This document shows, piece after piece, positions 52,786-61,646 of a stretch of 64,000 nt of DNA. The position numbers and the translations under genes are program-made. Source of the stretch: Brevibacillus humidisoli (GTDB lineage Bacteria; Bacillota; Bacilli; Brevibacillales; Brevibacillaceae); contig NZ_CP087263.1 of NCBI RefSeq assembly GCF_020923435.1, positions 2,995,970-3,059,969 on the forward strand, given 5' to 3'. The notes under the pieces are model-generated. The model searched no databases and was not told the DNA's origin. It worked only from the letters and a program-made list of their open reading frames with translations. Positions within the stretch are counted from its first letter, which is position 1; every line of letters begins with the position of its first letter.

Positions 52786-53042
52786 TCATGCAGCGGGACA
52801 GGGTTCCCCCTTTGAGAATTGCCGTGAGGGGTGCAATTCAGGGAAATGCACGCTGTTAGAGAAATGACACGCTGATGCTATTTTGCTTTGCGACACGCAT
52901 AGTGGTGGGCGAAAGAGAAAAACAGCCCTATGCTGATGTTTATCGAACCAAATATGCCGCATGTCATCGTTGTCTCCAGCACCCGCCCTGCTTTGGTTGC
53001 CCCAAAACTTTCAAATTGCAACTAAACTTTTTTATTCGTCGA
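52786..53042. other. Intergenic region between convergent genes
   Basis: Contains copy B of the dispersed repeat (52881-52925) and a closing bidirectional terminator just beyond. Nothing coding is supported. Confidence 0.6.
52881..52925 (+). repeat. Dispersed structured repeat, copy B
   Basis: Core 52897-52925 is 28/29 identical to 7542-7570, same orientation. It is preceded by TTTGCTT and the hairpin TGCG-ACA-CGCA, where copy A has GCTC-TGGAC-GAGC. Both copies have CTGTTAG 60-80 bp upstream. The paired change in stem sequence suggests that structure, not just sequence, is kept. Confidence 0.65.
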
Positions 53043-53044
53043 TG

Positions 53045-53098
53045 AAAAAAAGAAAGGATCACCTTCCACCGACAAAGGGAAGCTGATTCTTTCTTTTC
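53045..53098. terminator. Bidirectional terminator
   Basis: An A-rich arm with AAAGGATCACCTTCC (53045-53067) pairs imperfectly with GGGAAGCTGATTCTTTC and following T-rich bases (53077-53098). It ends both the YcaQ-like gene and the eight-gene minus-strand operon. Confidence 0.75.
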
Positions 53099-53104
53099 CT
53101 TCCG

Positions 53105-53842
53105 CTACAGTTCAATGATCCGAATTCCCTGCGCGCATACTTGTGGATCCACTGGTTTGCCTTTGGATCGAACCAGCGTATAGTATTCATAGTTGCCAAT
53201 GACACTGAAGTCGCCTTCCAATACACCAGGGTAGGCCCGGTTCAGAGAGTAGGCCTGACTCTGATGTGCACGCAGTGCCTCCCCTTTTGTCTGCCGATAG
53301 GGGGAGATGTCCACTTTGCCGGTAATAGGGACAGCCGCCTGTGGTCCCTTGTCCTGGCAGTGGTCATAGTAATGCGGGATCGATACGAAGTAAAAATCAG
53401 AGTAATGTTCGGGATGCAGCATTGGCTCCACCTGCAGTACGGCCTGTACCGTCGCTTTTGACAAGGTGATATGATCCGGGTGTCCCGTCACACCATCTGG
53501 CGGAAAGGTGACCACCACGTTCGGCTTTACTGCGAGAAGCGTCTCAGCAATCCGCCCGGTTAGCTTGGCAAAGTCCTGGTCGGCAAGCGAACCATCTGGA
53601 TAGCGATAGAGAAAGGTCTCTGTAATCCCCAGGATGGAAGCCGCCTGCCGCAGTTCCTGCTCGCGGTGGCTGGCCAGTTCCTCGCGGCAGGTAAACTGAA
53701 ACGGTCCCGACTTTCCCTTGCAGCCGGAAGTGGCACAGACCAGATAGGTCTCCTCTCCAGCTTCGTGATACTTGGCCAACGTCCCCGCACACGCGAACGA
53801 TTCATCATCAGGATGAGGAAACAAAAACAACAGTTTTTTCAT
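53105..53842 (-). CDS. PIG-L family deacetylase, cytoplasmic
   Basis: 245 residues, Zn-dependent N-deacetylase of the LmbE/PIG-L/BshB/MshB fold. Metal ligands in FLFPHPDDESFACAGTLA (start) and GVTGHPDHITLSKA (~120); ends with TGKVDISPYRQTKGEALRAHQSQ, typical of sugar-conjugate deacetylases or amidases. No signal peptide. Last gene of the operon; its ATG overlaps the kinase stop (ATGA). Likely removes an acetyl or acyl group from an amino sugar imported by the same operon. A bacillithiol-pathway role is less likely, since no bsh genes are adjacent. Confidence 0.92.
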   Translation of the reverse strand: MKKLLFLFPHPDDESFACAGTLAKYHEAGEETYLVCATSGCKGKSGPFQFTCREELASHREQELRQAASILGITETFLYRYPDGSLADQDFAKLTGRIAETLLAVKPNVVVTFPPDGVTGHPDHITLSKATVQAVLQVEPMLHPEHYSDFYFVSIPHYYDHCQDKGPQAAVPITGKVDISPYRQTKGEALRAHQSQAYSLNRAYPGVLEGDFSVIGNYEYYTLVRSKGKPVDPQVCAQGIRIIEL

Positions 53843-54876
53843 TTTTCAACACCTCTGTCTGATTCCGCCTTCTCCCTTTTGTTCAAGTACGATATGCCTT
53901 TGGCGATCACTCCGGAGATCGGGTCGTGTTTGGCCGTGTCGACTACCACCTGTGGCGTGAAGTGTCGCACGTTTTCTACGACCAGTCGCCTCACCTGCTG
54001 ATCGTTTTGCAGAACGCCACCTTGCAGGATCATCTTGAATGGCTGCTCGTGCATCGACAACTGCTGAATCACTGCCCGCGCCGCTTGTGCCAGCTCCTCC
54101 GCTGCCAGTGTGAGGATTCGGGCTGCCACAACATCGCCTTCTGCCGCTGTCTGACTGACCAGGGGAGAGAGTTCGCCTACTTTTTCTACCGAATAAGAGG
54201 GGCCATATGTCCAATTATACAACTCTTCCACCTGTGACAGACCAAGATAGCGAAGCAGACGATCGGTCAGCCTGGTTGGCTCCCCGCGACCGTCGGCTGC
54301 CTTTAGGACGGCAGTAATCATCTGTTTACCGATCCAATAGCCGCTTCCCTCATCTCCCACACGATGTCCCCAGCCGCCAGCCCGAGCGGTTATCCCCTGT
54401 CCATTGATCCCATAGGCAATCGAACCGGTGCCTGCGATCACCAGGATCCCGGCGTCTCCGTCGGTAGCTCCCAACAAGGCGGCAAATCCATCGTTTTCCA
54501 CAATCAGGTGGTGAACGTGGATCTTCAGTTGGGCCAACACCTCTTTTACCATCTCCACGATTACCTGCCGGTCGTATTCCGTATCAAGACCAGCCATCCC
54601 AAATACTGCGCACTCCACTTCCCACACCCTGCCCTCTGTGGAGGGTGAGGCATCTGCTTCCTCAGTGGAGGGTGTTCCCTCTGCTGCTGTCGTTGCCATC
54701 GCTGTCCGAATGGCATTGGTCAGTTCACGAGCCGCTGCGGTTGTGCCTATCCCCTGGTAGTTGCAGGATCCGGCACGACCTGTTCCGAGGATGCGCCGAT
54801 CTGTAGCCACCATTGCGGCCAAGCATTTTGTTCCCCCTCCATCTACAGCGAGCAGCGGGACCTGTATACGCTTCAT
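53839..54876 (-). CDS. BadF/NagK-type sugar kinase
   Basis: 345 residues, ASKHA-fold kinase. Phosphate motifs: LLAVDGGGTKCLAAMV, FGMAGLDTEYDRQ, the Asp in VENDGFAALLGATDGDAGILVIAGTGS, and GWGHRVGDEGSGYWIG, which is the pattern of N-acetylglucosamine kinase. Also ILQGGVLQND for the adenosine site. The ATG at 54876 shares one base with the lyase stop (TGATG). It would phosphorylate the sugar released by the other enzymes. Residues ~65-82 hold an inserted Glu/Thr/Ser-rich loop. Confidence 0.9.
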   Translation of the reverse strand: MKRIQVPLLAVDGGGTKCLAAMVATDRRILGTGRAGSCNYQGIGTTAAARELTNAIRTAMATTAAEGTPSTEEADASPSTEGRVWEVECAVFGMAGLDTEYDRQVIVEMVKEVLAQLKIHVHHLIVENDGFAALLGATDGDAGILVIAGTGSIAYGINGQGITARAGGWGHRVGDEGSGYWIGKQMITAVLKAADGRGEPTRLTDRLLRYLGLSQVEELYNWTYGPSYSVEKVGELSPLVSQTAAEGDVVAARILTLAAEELAQAARAVIQQLSMHEQPFKMILQGGVLQNDQQVRRLVVENVRHFTPQVVVDTAKHDPISGVIAKGISYLNKREKAESDRGVEK

Positions 54877-56384
54877 CAAGATTCACTCCATCCATCCACC
54901 ACCTGATCCAGCCAAAGCTGAGCGTCCCCGATGGTTTGTCGCCTTGTCTGAAGCCATTCCTGATTGACCTCCAGCCGCTTTTTCCGCTGTTCAATCATTC
55001 GCTTCATCACCTGCGGACTTGGCCCGCCCGGCAGCGTGCGCACCATGACAAAATGGGCAGGATCAAGCGCCAATCTCAACTGATCCTCCGTCAGTTTCAG
55101 CTTGCGCTTGATCACCGCTTCTGCCGCCTCATTCACAAGATCCAGGCTGATCTGGTTGGCCGCCAGCCCTTGCTGCATCGCTTCGCGGACGACACGGCTG
55201 ACGATATGATGAGATGTGCGGAAAGAAAGACCATCCGTTCGCACGAGGATGTCAGCCAACTCTGTCACGGTGGCAAAACTGTTCTTGGCCCGTTCGAGCA
55301 AGAGTTCCTTGTCCACATCGATCGTTGCGATCACGCATGCGAACAGTCGATACATTTGCTCCAGCACGGACAAGCTGCGCCAGGCATAAGGCTGCATATC
55401 ATCCTCCGTGTCGACGATATCGCCAAACGGCGTGTTGTGCATCATCGTCAGCACAGTCGCAGCATTCCCGGCCGCACTGGACAGGAGGGAACGCATATGC
55501 TCAAAGGAGACAGGGTTTCGCTTTTGCGGCATGATAGAGCTGATCTGGACGTATGGGTTGGCCACTCTCAGCACAGCAAACTCCTGTGTGCACCACTGCA
55601 GCATATCCTGCACCGTCCGCCCCAGGTTGACCGCGGCCAGCTGTACTGCGGCAGCCGTTTCCCCCAGATAATCGGCTCCGCCGATCGCGTCGTAGGCATT
55701 TTCTACAACATCGTCAAAGGCGAGCAGTTCTCTCATCCGCTCCCGACTGATCGAAAAACCCGACGTCGTCAGAGCTGCAGCGCCCATACTGCTCCGATTG
55801 ACCGTGTGAAAGGCATGGATGAGACGATCAATGTCGCGATCAAGGGAGTCGACCACCGCAGTGATATAATGGGCCATCGTCGTCGGCTGTGCCTGCTGCG
55901 TGTGGGTATAGCCGATCATCACCGTCTCCATATGCTCTTCGGCAAACTGGAGCAAATGCTCTTTCAGATAGAGGGCCGATGAGAGGGTGTGCAGCAGTTT
56001 GTCACGCAGCACCAGGCGATAGATCGTTACCCCCATATCATTGCGGCTGCGGGCCAGGTGCAGATTGCCGGCTACGTCACCGGCAACTTCCAACAGCCGA
56101 CTCTCTACCTGAAAGAACAAGTCTTCAAACTGCCCGGTATACGGTGAGCGGCGCAGTTCTTCCAGATCAAGCTGGCGAATGGCCCGGGCAATCGCCCTAG
56201 CTTCCGCTTCACTGATCAACTCCTGTTCGCGGAGCATGATCAGATGGGCCTTGTTCACAGCCATCATCGGCTCCAGCAGATGGTTCTTCGCTTCGTTAAA
56301 GGCAGGCTCCAGCACGACCTCTGTATAGGTTTTGCCCGGGAAGCTGGTGCCCTCCTGCTGAAGCACTTTTTCTCTATAATTCAT
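54876..56384 (-). CDS. Argininosuccinate-lyase-family enzyme, probably catabolic
   Basis: 502 residues of the fumarase/aspartase superfamily, ArgH branch. Signature SSIMPQKRNPVSFEHMRSL (~285), GNLHLARSRNDMGVTIYR, and YTHTQQAQPTTMAHYI with the catalytic regions; the C-terminal extension brings it above the ~460 of housekeeping ArgH. No argG is present. It sits between a creatininase-type amidohydrolase and a sugar kinase, so a role in arginine synthesis is unlikely. Superfamily chemistry is elimination of fumarate from a C-N or C-O bond, as in EDDS lyase of the same branch. Overlaps the upstream gene by 11 bp. Confidence 0.88.
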   Translation of the reverse strand: MNYREKVLQQEGTSFPGKTYTEVVLEPAFNEAKNHLLEPMMAVNKAHLIMLREQELISEAEARAIARAIRQLDLEELRRSPYTGQFEDLFFQVESRLLEVAGDVAGNLHLARSRNDMGVTIYRLVLRDKLLHTLSSALYLKEHLLQFAEEHMETVMIGYTHTQQAQPTTMAHYITAVVDSLDRDIDRLIHAFHTVNRSSMGAAALTTSGFSISRERMRELLAFDDVVENAYDAIGGADYLGETAAAVQLAAVNLGRTVQDMLQWCTQEFAVLRVANPYVQISSIMPQKRNPVSFEHMRSLLSSAAGNAATVLTMMHNTPFGDIVDTEDDMQPYAWRSLSVLEQMYRLFACVIATIDVDKELLLERAKNSFATVTELADILVRTDGLSFRTSHHIVSRVVREAMQQGLAANQISLDLVNEAAEAVIKRKLKLTEDQLRLALDPAHFVMVRTLPGGPSPQVMKRMIEQRKKRLEVNQEWLQTRRQTIGDAQLWLDQVVDGWSES

Positions 56385-57153
56385 CGTTGGTTCCCCTCTC
56401 TCCTGACAGCTTTCTTCTCATCTCCAGCCAGTTGCAGATCAGTAGGTTCATGTTTTTGGCAGCCTCGGCGACAATCGCTTTTCCCGCTTGCAGGGAGGTT
56501 TGCTGGATCCGGCCGGTATATCCCGCCCAGCCAGAAGGAGCGCTCTCTACCAGCACATACGGAAGCGGAGATAATGGCGATATCGCATCCAGTTCCTCAT
56601 CTTCCTCCTCCACGGCGACCAGATCGGGGCGGAGTGCTTTCACTGCTGACATCTCGTACGGACCGCCGTGCCCCCGGCCCGCGGTTCCTTGGAACAGTCC
56701 CTGCTGCTCACAAAACGGGACAGCCGCCATCTGCCACCAGTTGATCAACAAAAAGCTGGCATCCTTGTATTCCGCGGTAACCGCTTCGGCTACCGTGCGC
56801 GAAGGGCCCATATTGGCGTCATGAGCATTAAGCAGGACGATGTTGCGTATTCCCAACTGACAGATACCTGTTACCACATCCCTCAGGTAGGCGATGTATA
56901 CCTCTGGTTGGATGGAGACCGTTCCAGGATAGTCGACCGTTTTCCCTGGACATGGCGAAAAAGGAATGGACGGATAGATCAGCGGTTTGCTCTCTGGATC
57001 GATCAGCTCCGCAAACCCCTCAGCGAGGATCTGGTCAGTTCCGTATGGCGAATGCGGACCATGGTATTCAAGCGAACCCAGCGGAAGCACTGCATAGTTC
57101 GCTTCTGCCAGGGCAGTGCCAAGCTCTCGTCCATGTAGATCGGCTATCTTCAT
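56374..57153 (-). CDS. Creatininase-family amidohydrolase
   Basis: 259 residues. Metal-site motifs of the creatininase/MftE fold: LPLGSLEYHGPHSPYGTDQILAEG, LLNAHDANMGPS and AGRGHGGPYEMSAVKAL. These enzymes open cyclic or linear amides or remove peptides. ATG at 57153 has GGGGAGG 5 nt upstream; the ATG immediately before it is too close. Cytoplasmic. Member of the eight-gene operon; the substrate is probably an amide of the imported compound. Confidence 0.88.
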   Translation of the reverse strand: MKIADLHGRELGTALAEANYAVLPLGSLEYHGPHSPYGTDQILAEGFAELIDPESKPLIYPSIPFSPCPGKTVDYPGTVSIQPEVYIAYLRDVVTGICQLGIRNIVLLNAHDANMGPSRTVAEAVTAEYKDASFLLINWWQMAAVPFCEQQGLFQGTAGRGHGGPYEMSAVKALRPDLVAVEEEDEELDAISPLSPLPYVLVESAPSGWAGYTGRIQQTSLQAGKAIVAEAAKNMNLLICNWLEMRRKLSGERGTNDEL

Positions 57154-57223
57154 CATATCCTCCCCGTGTCATGTGCGGGAGAGGAGCCCGCCGTAGTGTG
57201 ACTAACTCCTCCCCCGTCTCGTC

Positions 57224-59773
57224 TTATTGCTTCAAGCTGATCATGTTGACAAACATCCGAATCGCTCCTGGCACGAGGGCCGGGATTTCACGATACCAGA
57301 CGAGTGTGCTGTAGGTATAGGTGCCTTTGCCATACGGCGCCGTCAAAAAGATGCCAGTAAACTCTTCTTCACCGGGATCTCCTGTAGAGATCAGTTCTAC
57401 GTATTCATCGCCCCACTCAGATGCATTGTAGAGCGAACGATCCTGAATCCAGCCCTGCCAATCCTCTTCTGTGATCTTGTTCGGCGTGTTGAAAATCGGG
57501 TGATCGGGTGCCAGCATCGTCACATGCGAAGTTTCGTCCGTGACGCGCCACTCGATGGACGGACTGCCGACCGTGATCGGGTAAGGTGCCAAGTCGGGAG
57601 ACCAATTGTCAAACGGTTTGTGGTACTGTACGACGAGATTGCCGCCGTCTTTTGCATACTGCAGCAGACGGCCATTGCTCGGGATCAACTCAGGCCTAAA
57701 GCCGTAAGCACGGATGCCGAGCACGATCGTGTCATACTGACTCAGATCGCCAGATTCAATCTCTTTCGCATCCAGTTCGACCACATCCACACCCAACTGA
57801 CGCAGGTACTGATCAATATCGTCAAACCCGCTGGAGACATAGCCTACCTTTAGTCCCTCCGGCACAACCAAATCAAATGCCTGGATGGTCAGCTCTGTCG
57901 GCTGGATCAAATACGTTCGGCCAATATGCGGATACTGGATCACCTGTACATCACGGCTGCTTTCTACGCTGCCGTTGGCTGCCTTTGCCGTAATCATGTA
58001 CTTGCCTTTTGGTACAGAAGCGGCCGGTTTGACGGTAAAATCGGTCGATTTCGTCTCCCCTTTGCTGGCGAACGAGAGTGTCCGGGAGGCAGGCTCAACC
58101 GTCCACCCATCCGGCACCTGCAGCGTGATCGTAGAGGTAGCTGCACCAGGCATATAGTTCCGTACCGTCACGTTTACCGGAATCGGCTCCTGTGGATGGC
58201 GCGTATTGAGCACGGTCGCCTGCGGGTCGAGCGATACCGAGAAGGCAGGCAGTACCGCAATCGTCTGGGTTGGTGCAGCACGAACCATACTTTCACTGCC
58301 AAATGCTTCCCAGCTTACGTCAGCCGTAACGGCGGACGCCTTGTAGGGATGAAACAGCGGCGCATCGTTTGGCACCGTTACCGCAAAGTCGGCCGAAACC
58401 GTCTGATTGTAGCCCAGTTCGGCGAAGTGTGTCTCACCCAACGGCTTCACCTGCCAGCCGGCTGGTGCGTTTAGCCTCAGCTCCGCCTGGTTCAGTTTGA
58501 CGCTGCCGCCATTGTAAGCGGTCACGGTCATCTTGGTTGTCTGTCCGGCGACCAGTTCACCCGTCTCCGGTCTCAGCTTGGCTACGAGCGAGACCGCTTC
58601 TGCACTGGCCTTGTCAAGCTGCTCCGCCTTTACCCGCAGACGGTGCAGCAGATCGATCCGCGTCGCTTCATCCAGCTGGGACGCCTCTACCTGTGCGACT
58701 GTCTTCTCCAGATCGCGCTTCATCTCATGTACTTCCCGGGCCACTTCGGCAAACTGCGGATACGCCTCCATCACTTCCTGCGCATCTTTATGGAGCGTGC
58801 GCAGGCCTTGTGCCGCTTGCTGTCCGCCTGTTTTGGATGCTACTTCCTGGGCCAAATCAGCAAAGGTGTAGGCGATCCCATCGAAGAAATCCGCTTCTTT
58901 TTGCTTGTCGGCTTGATCGACTGCCCCTTCGCTGGTATTGGCCAGCTTGTAATAGTTGTAATGCGGCCCCTCATCGTAATGCCGGCCCATTCCCTGACTC
59001 TTGTGCATGAACCGGGATTCTTCACCCAACTGAAGATATGAGGCGCCGTATACTTCATCGTAGTCACCTACCGGCACGGATACGGTATAATCCTTCTCCG
59101 TAGCCGGCATGTACAGCTTTTTCACCTGCCATGGGTGCAGTCCCCGCTCCAGATGCTCCGGAAAAACGTCTGGATTGGCTGCATCCTGAAACGCCCTCAC
59201 AGTGAGAATGCTGATCGCCCTGTGGTGACCATGTTGGGAGGGATCATTTAAAAAGGCAGGTATCAAGACGTCAGGCCGCAGTTCACGAATCTTGCGAATG
59301 AGACGTTCGTAAACCACCTTCTCTCCCCACAAGGAGAGTGTCTCGTCTGGACTTTTAGAGAAACCGAAATCAAAGATGGGGTCGTTGATCTCTTCGCTGA
59401 GAATGCCCAGTGTCACATTGTTGGCAGCAGATGCTTCCTGCAGCTCCCGTGTGCGAATCACGCCCAAAGCGTTGAACAGCTCACTGCCGATCTCATTCTG
59501 CCCGCCTTCACCGCGGTTGGCGATGATGCTCGATGTGTCCACACCCCGCCCCAACGCCAGATAAGCAAGCATCGCGCTGTGTTCGTCGTCCGGGTGGGCA
59601 CCCGTGTTCATGGCGCTGGCGATGGTGGTGAGAGGTTTGATTGCTTTCCACAGATCGACCACGCCCCGCTCGGCATAAGCGGTTTGCGAGAGTGCCGGCA
59701 GCAGCAGACTAAACAGAAGCGCCACCGACGTGACAAGAGATAACAGTCTGGTGAATGATTTCCCCTTTCTCAT
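57224..59773 (-). CDS. Secreted multidomain PIG-L deacetylase
   Basis: 849 residues. Signal peptide (LLSLVTSVALLFSLLLPALSQ, cut near AYA). A PIG-L domain with ASAMNTGAHPDDEHSAMLAYLA and PSQHGHHRAISILTVRAF supplies the Zn ligands. A helical link follows (~330-400), then two NEW3/Ig-like beta domains (LRPETGELVAGQTTKMTV; QEPIPVNVTVRNYMPGAATSTI) and a C-terminal glutamine-amidotransferase-like domain (KVGYVSSGFDDIDQYLRQLGVDVVELD). Extracellular, so it deacylates polymer or conjugate before import by the ABC system encoded upstream. RBS GGAGGAACG. Confidence 0.92.
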   Translation of the reverse strand: MRKGKSFTRLLSLVTSVALLFSLLLPALSQTAYAERGVVDLWKAIKPLTTIASAMNTGAHPDDEHSAMLAYLALGRGVDTSSIIANRGEGGQNEIGSELFNALGVIRTRELQEASAANNVTLGILSEEINDPIFDFGFSKSPDETLSLWGEKVVYERLIRKIRELRPDVLIPAFLNDPSQHGHHRAISILTVRAFQDAANPDVFPEHLERGLHPWQVKKLYMPATEKDYTVSVPVGDYDEVYGASYLQLGEESRFMHKSQGMGRHYDEGPHYNYYKLANTSEGAVDQADKQKEADFFDGIAYTFADLAQEVASKTGGQQAAQGLRTLHKDAQEVMEAYPQFAEVAREVHEMKRDLEKTVAQVEASQLDEATRIDLLHRLRVKAEQLDKASAEAVSLVAKLRPETGELVAGQTTKMTVTAYNGGSVKLNQAELRLNAPAGWQVKPLGETHFAELGYNQTVSADFAVTVPNDAPLFHPYKASAVTADVSWEAFGSESMVRAAPTQTIAVLPAFSVSLDPQATVLNTRHPQEPIPVNVTVRNYMPGAATSTITLQVPDGWTVEPASRTLSFASKGETKSTDFTVKPAASVPKGKYMITAKAANGSVESSRDVQVIQYPHIGRTYLIQPTELTIQAFDLVVPEGLKVGYVSSGFDDIDQYLRQLGVDVVELDAKEIESGDLSQYDTIVLGIRAYGFRPELIPSNGRLLQYAKDGGNLVVQYHKPFDNWSPDLAPYPITVGSPSIEWRVTDETSHVTMLAPDHPIFNTPNKITEEDWQGWIQDRSLYNASEWGDEYVELISTGDPGEEEFTGIFLTAPYGKGTYTYSTLVWYREIPALVPGAIRMFVNMISLKQ

Positions 59774-59907
59774 TCCACGTTCCTCCGTTTCGCTTTAGAC
59801 TCGGACTGATCTATCGGCAGGAAGTATTCTGTCCTTCCTCCCCCATCAACCACAGCTGCCCAGCCGTATCAGGGAGTGCTTGCTGCGGATTGATGTCCAA
59901 TCGGTGA

Positions 59908-61635
59908 TCAGACGGCCGTCCCGGCATTGTCTCCAGCTACTTTTCGAGAAAAGAACAGAACGATAATGATAAGTGTGATTTGCAGTACTCCATAGGCACA
60001 CGCCGTACCGAACTCAAACGCGTACATACGCTGGAAAATAGCAACGGAAAGCGGTGTAGCGCTTGGTGTAAACAGCAGGATGGAGGCGACGAATTCGCCA
60101 ATTCCCTGCACAAACGCCAGCAGTGTTCCTGCCAGCACGCCGCTTAAAGCCATCGGAAAGACGACGCGCCGAAAACTGTACCACCAGGTAGCCCCCAGAT
60201 TGCGGGCCGCTTCCTCCACCGAACTGTCCATCTGCATCAACGTGGCCGACGTAGAGCGGAACACCAGCGGCAGGTGTCGGACGAAGTAAGCCAGCGGCAT
60301 AATCCAAAAGGTGCCCACCAAGACCTGCTGAAAGCTAAAGGCAGACGGTTCGCTGAAGGCGGCGATCAGGTTGACCGCTACAACCGTCCCAGGCAGTGCC
60401 CAAGGAAGCATGATCAGCACATCGAGCAGTGTTTTGCCTCTGAACTTCAATCGGACCATCGCATACGCAGCGGCTACGCCGAATATGACATTTCCGATGG
60501 TGGCGATAAAACTCAGCTCAAAGCTGGTCGCTATCGGCTCCCACGTATCACTGTCGGTAAACAGCTCGATGTAATGATCAAGCGTATAGATAGGCGGCAA
60601 GATCTGCACGGTCCACGTCCCGTCTTCTGAGAAAGAGATCAGCACCAGCACGAGGATCGGCAGCATCAGCACGATCACCCCAAGCGTTGACAGCACGATC
60701 GAGACGTAGCGTCCTACAGGGCTTTTCACCTCTGTACGATGCACACTTACCCCTTTACTCAGGTTCTGGTAATTGCGGGCACTTTGATACCAGCGCATGA
60801 TCAACAAGAATAAAATGGAGACGATCGACAGAATCGTCGATTGGGTGGCAGCCATCTCCAGATTGCCGTTGGTTCGCGACAGGTATATCTGCATCGTCAT
60901 CGTGCGATCGACGCCAAAAATCAACGGCGCGGTGTAGGAAGCCATCGAGATCATAAAGACCAACAGGGAGGCCGCTACCATCGCCGGTGTCAGCATCGGC
61001 AAGATCACACGTCGCCATACGGTGAAGCGACCTGCTCCCAGGCTGGCAGCCGCTTCTTCCAGAGACGGGTCCAGCCCCTTGATCGCCGCGGAGGCGGTCA
61101 TGTAAAAGTAGGTGTACATCGTAAACGTGTGCACGACCAGCACGCCCCAGATGCCTTTTAAGGAAAAGGGGACCTGTTCCAGTTGAAACAGCCATTGCAG
61201 CGCGCGGGGGATAATGCCGCTCTCGCTGTACAAAAAGGTAAACGAGAGCACACCCACCAGCGGCGGCAGCGCCATCGGCACCATGGCCAGCACCGACAAA
61301 ATCTTGCGGCCGGGAAACTCGTACCGCTCCAGCAAAAACGCCATCGATACGCCTACGATGCCGCAGCAAATGACGCTTAACACCGAGATGTACAAGCTGG
61401 TCCAGAGAGCTTCCAGATTGGCTGGATGCTCAGGATCAAAAAAGTTGGCGTAGTGTTGCAGTGAAAACTGTCCCTCCACCTGTGCACTTTGCAAAAACGT
61501 CTCAAACAGCGGGTAGATCACATAAGCCAGCAAGATGAGAAATAACGGCGCGACCAGGACATATACGAAGTAGGGGGAGGAGGTGAGGGACGTCCTTGGT
61601 TTCGGTGAAATCCGTTTTGACAGTTCCAGCTTCAT
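59908..61635 (-). CDS. ABC importer permease, fused two-domain (FbpB type)
   Basis: 575 residues with 12 membrane helices in two homologous halves, each with a permease EAA loop (SLEEAAASLGAGRFTVWRRVILPMLTP and SVEEAARNLGATWWYSFRRVVFPM). This fused build is typical of iron(III), thiamine and phosphonate importers. ATG at 61635 behind GGGGGATC. It lies 11 bp after the ATPase gene and 134 bp before the secreted deacetylase; no terminator is evident in that gap. Confidence 0.93.
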   Translation of the reverse strand: MKLELSKRISPKPRTSLTSSPYFVYVLVAPLFLILLAYVIYPLFETFLQSAQVEGQFSLQHYANFFDPEHPANLEALWTSLYISVLSVICCGIVGVSMAFLLERYEFPGRKILSVLAMVPMALPPLVGVLSFTFLYSESGIIPRALQWLFQLEQVPFSLKGIWGVLVVHTFTMYTYFYMTASAAIKGLDPSLEEAAASLGAGRFTVWRRVILPMLTPAMVAASLLVFMISMASYTAPLIFGVDRTMTMQIYLSRTNGNLEMAATQSTILSIVSILFLLIMRWYQSARNYQNLSKGVSVHRTEVKSPVGRYVSIVLSTLGVIVLMLPILVLVLISFSEDGTWTVQILPPIYTLDHYIELFTDSDTWEPIATSFELSFIATIGNVIFGVAAAYAMVRLKFRGKTLLDVLIMLPWALPGTVVAVNLIAAFSEPSAFSFQQVLVGTFWIMPLAYFVRHLPLVFRSTSATLMQMDSSVEEAARNLGATWWYSFRRVVFPMALSGVLAGTLLAFVQGIGEFVASILLFTPSATPLSVAIFQRMYAFEFGTACAYGVLQITLIIIVLFFSRKVAGDNAGTAV

Positions 61636-61646
61636 TCAGATCCCCC

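Noticed and set aside
53105-53842. Calling this gene bshB (bacillithiol synthesis)
   Set aside because: No bshA or bshC nearby and the operon context is import and catabolism; motif GVTGHPDH is shared across the whole PIG-L family.
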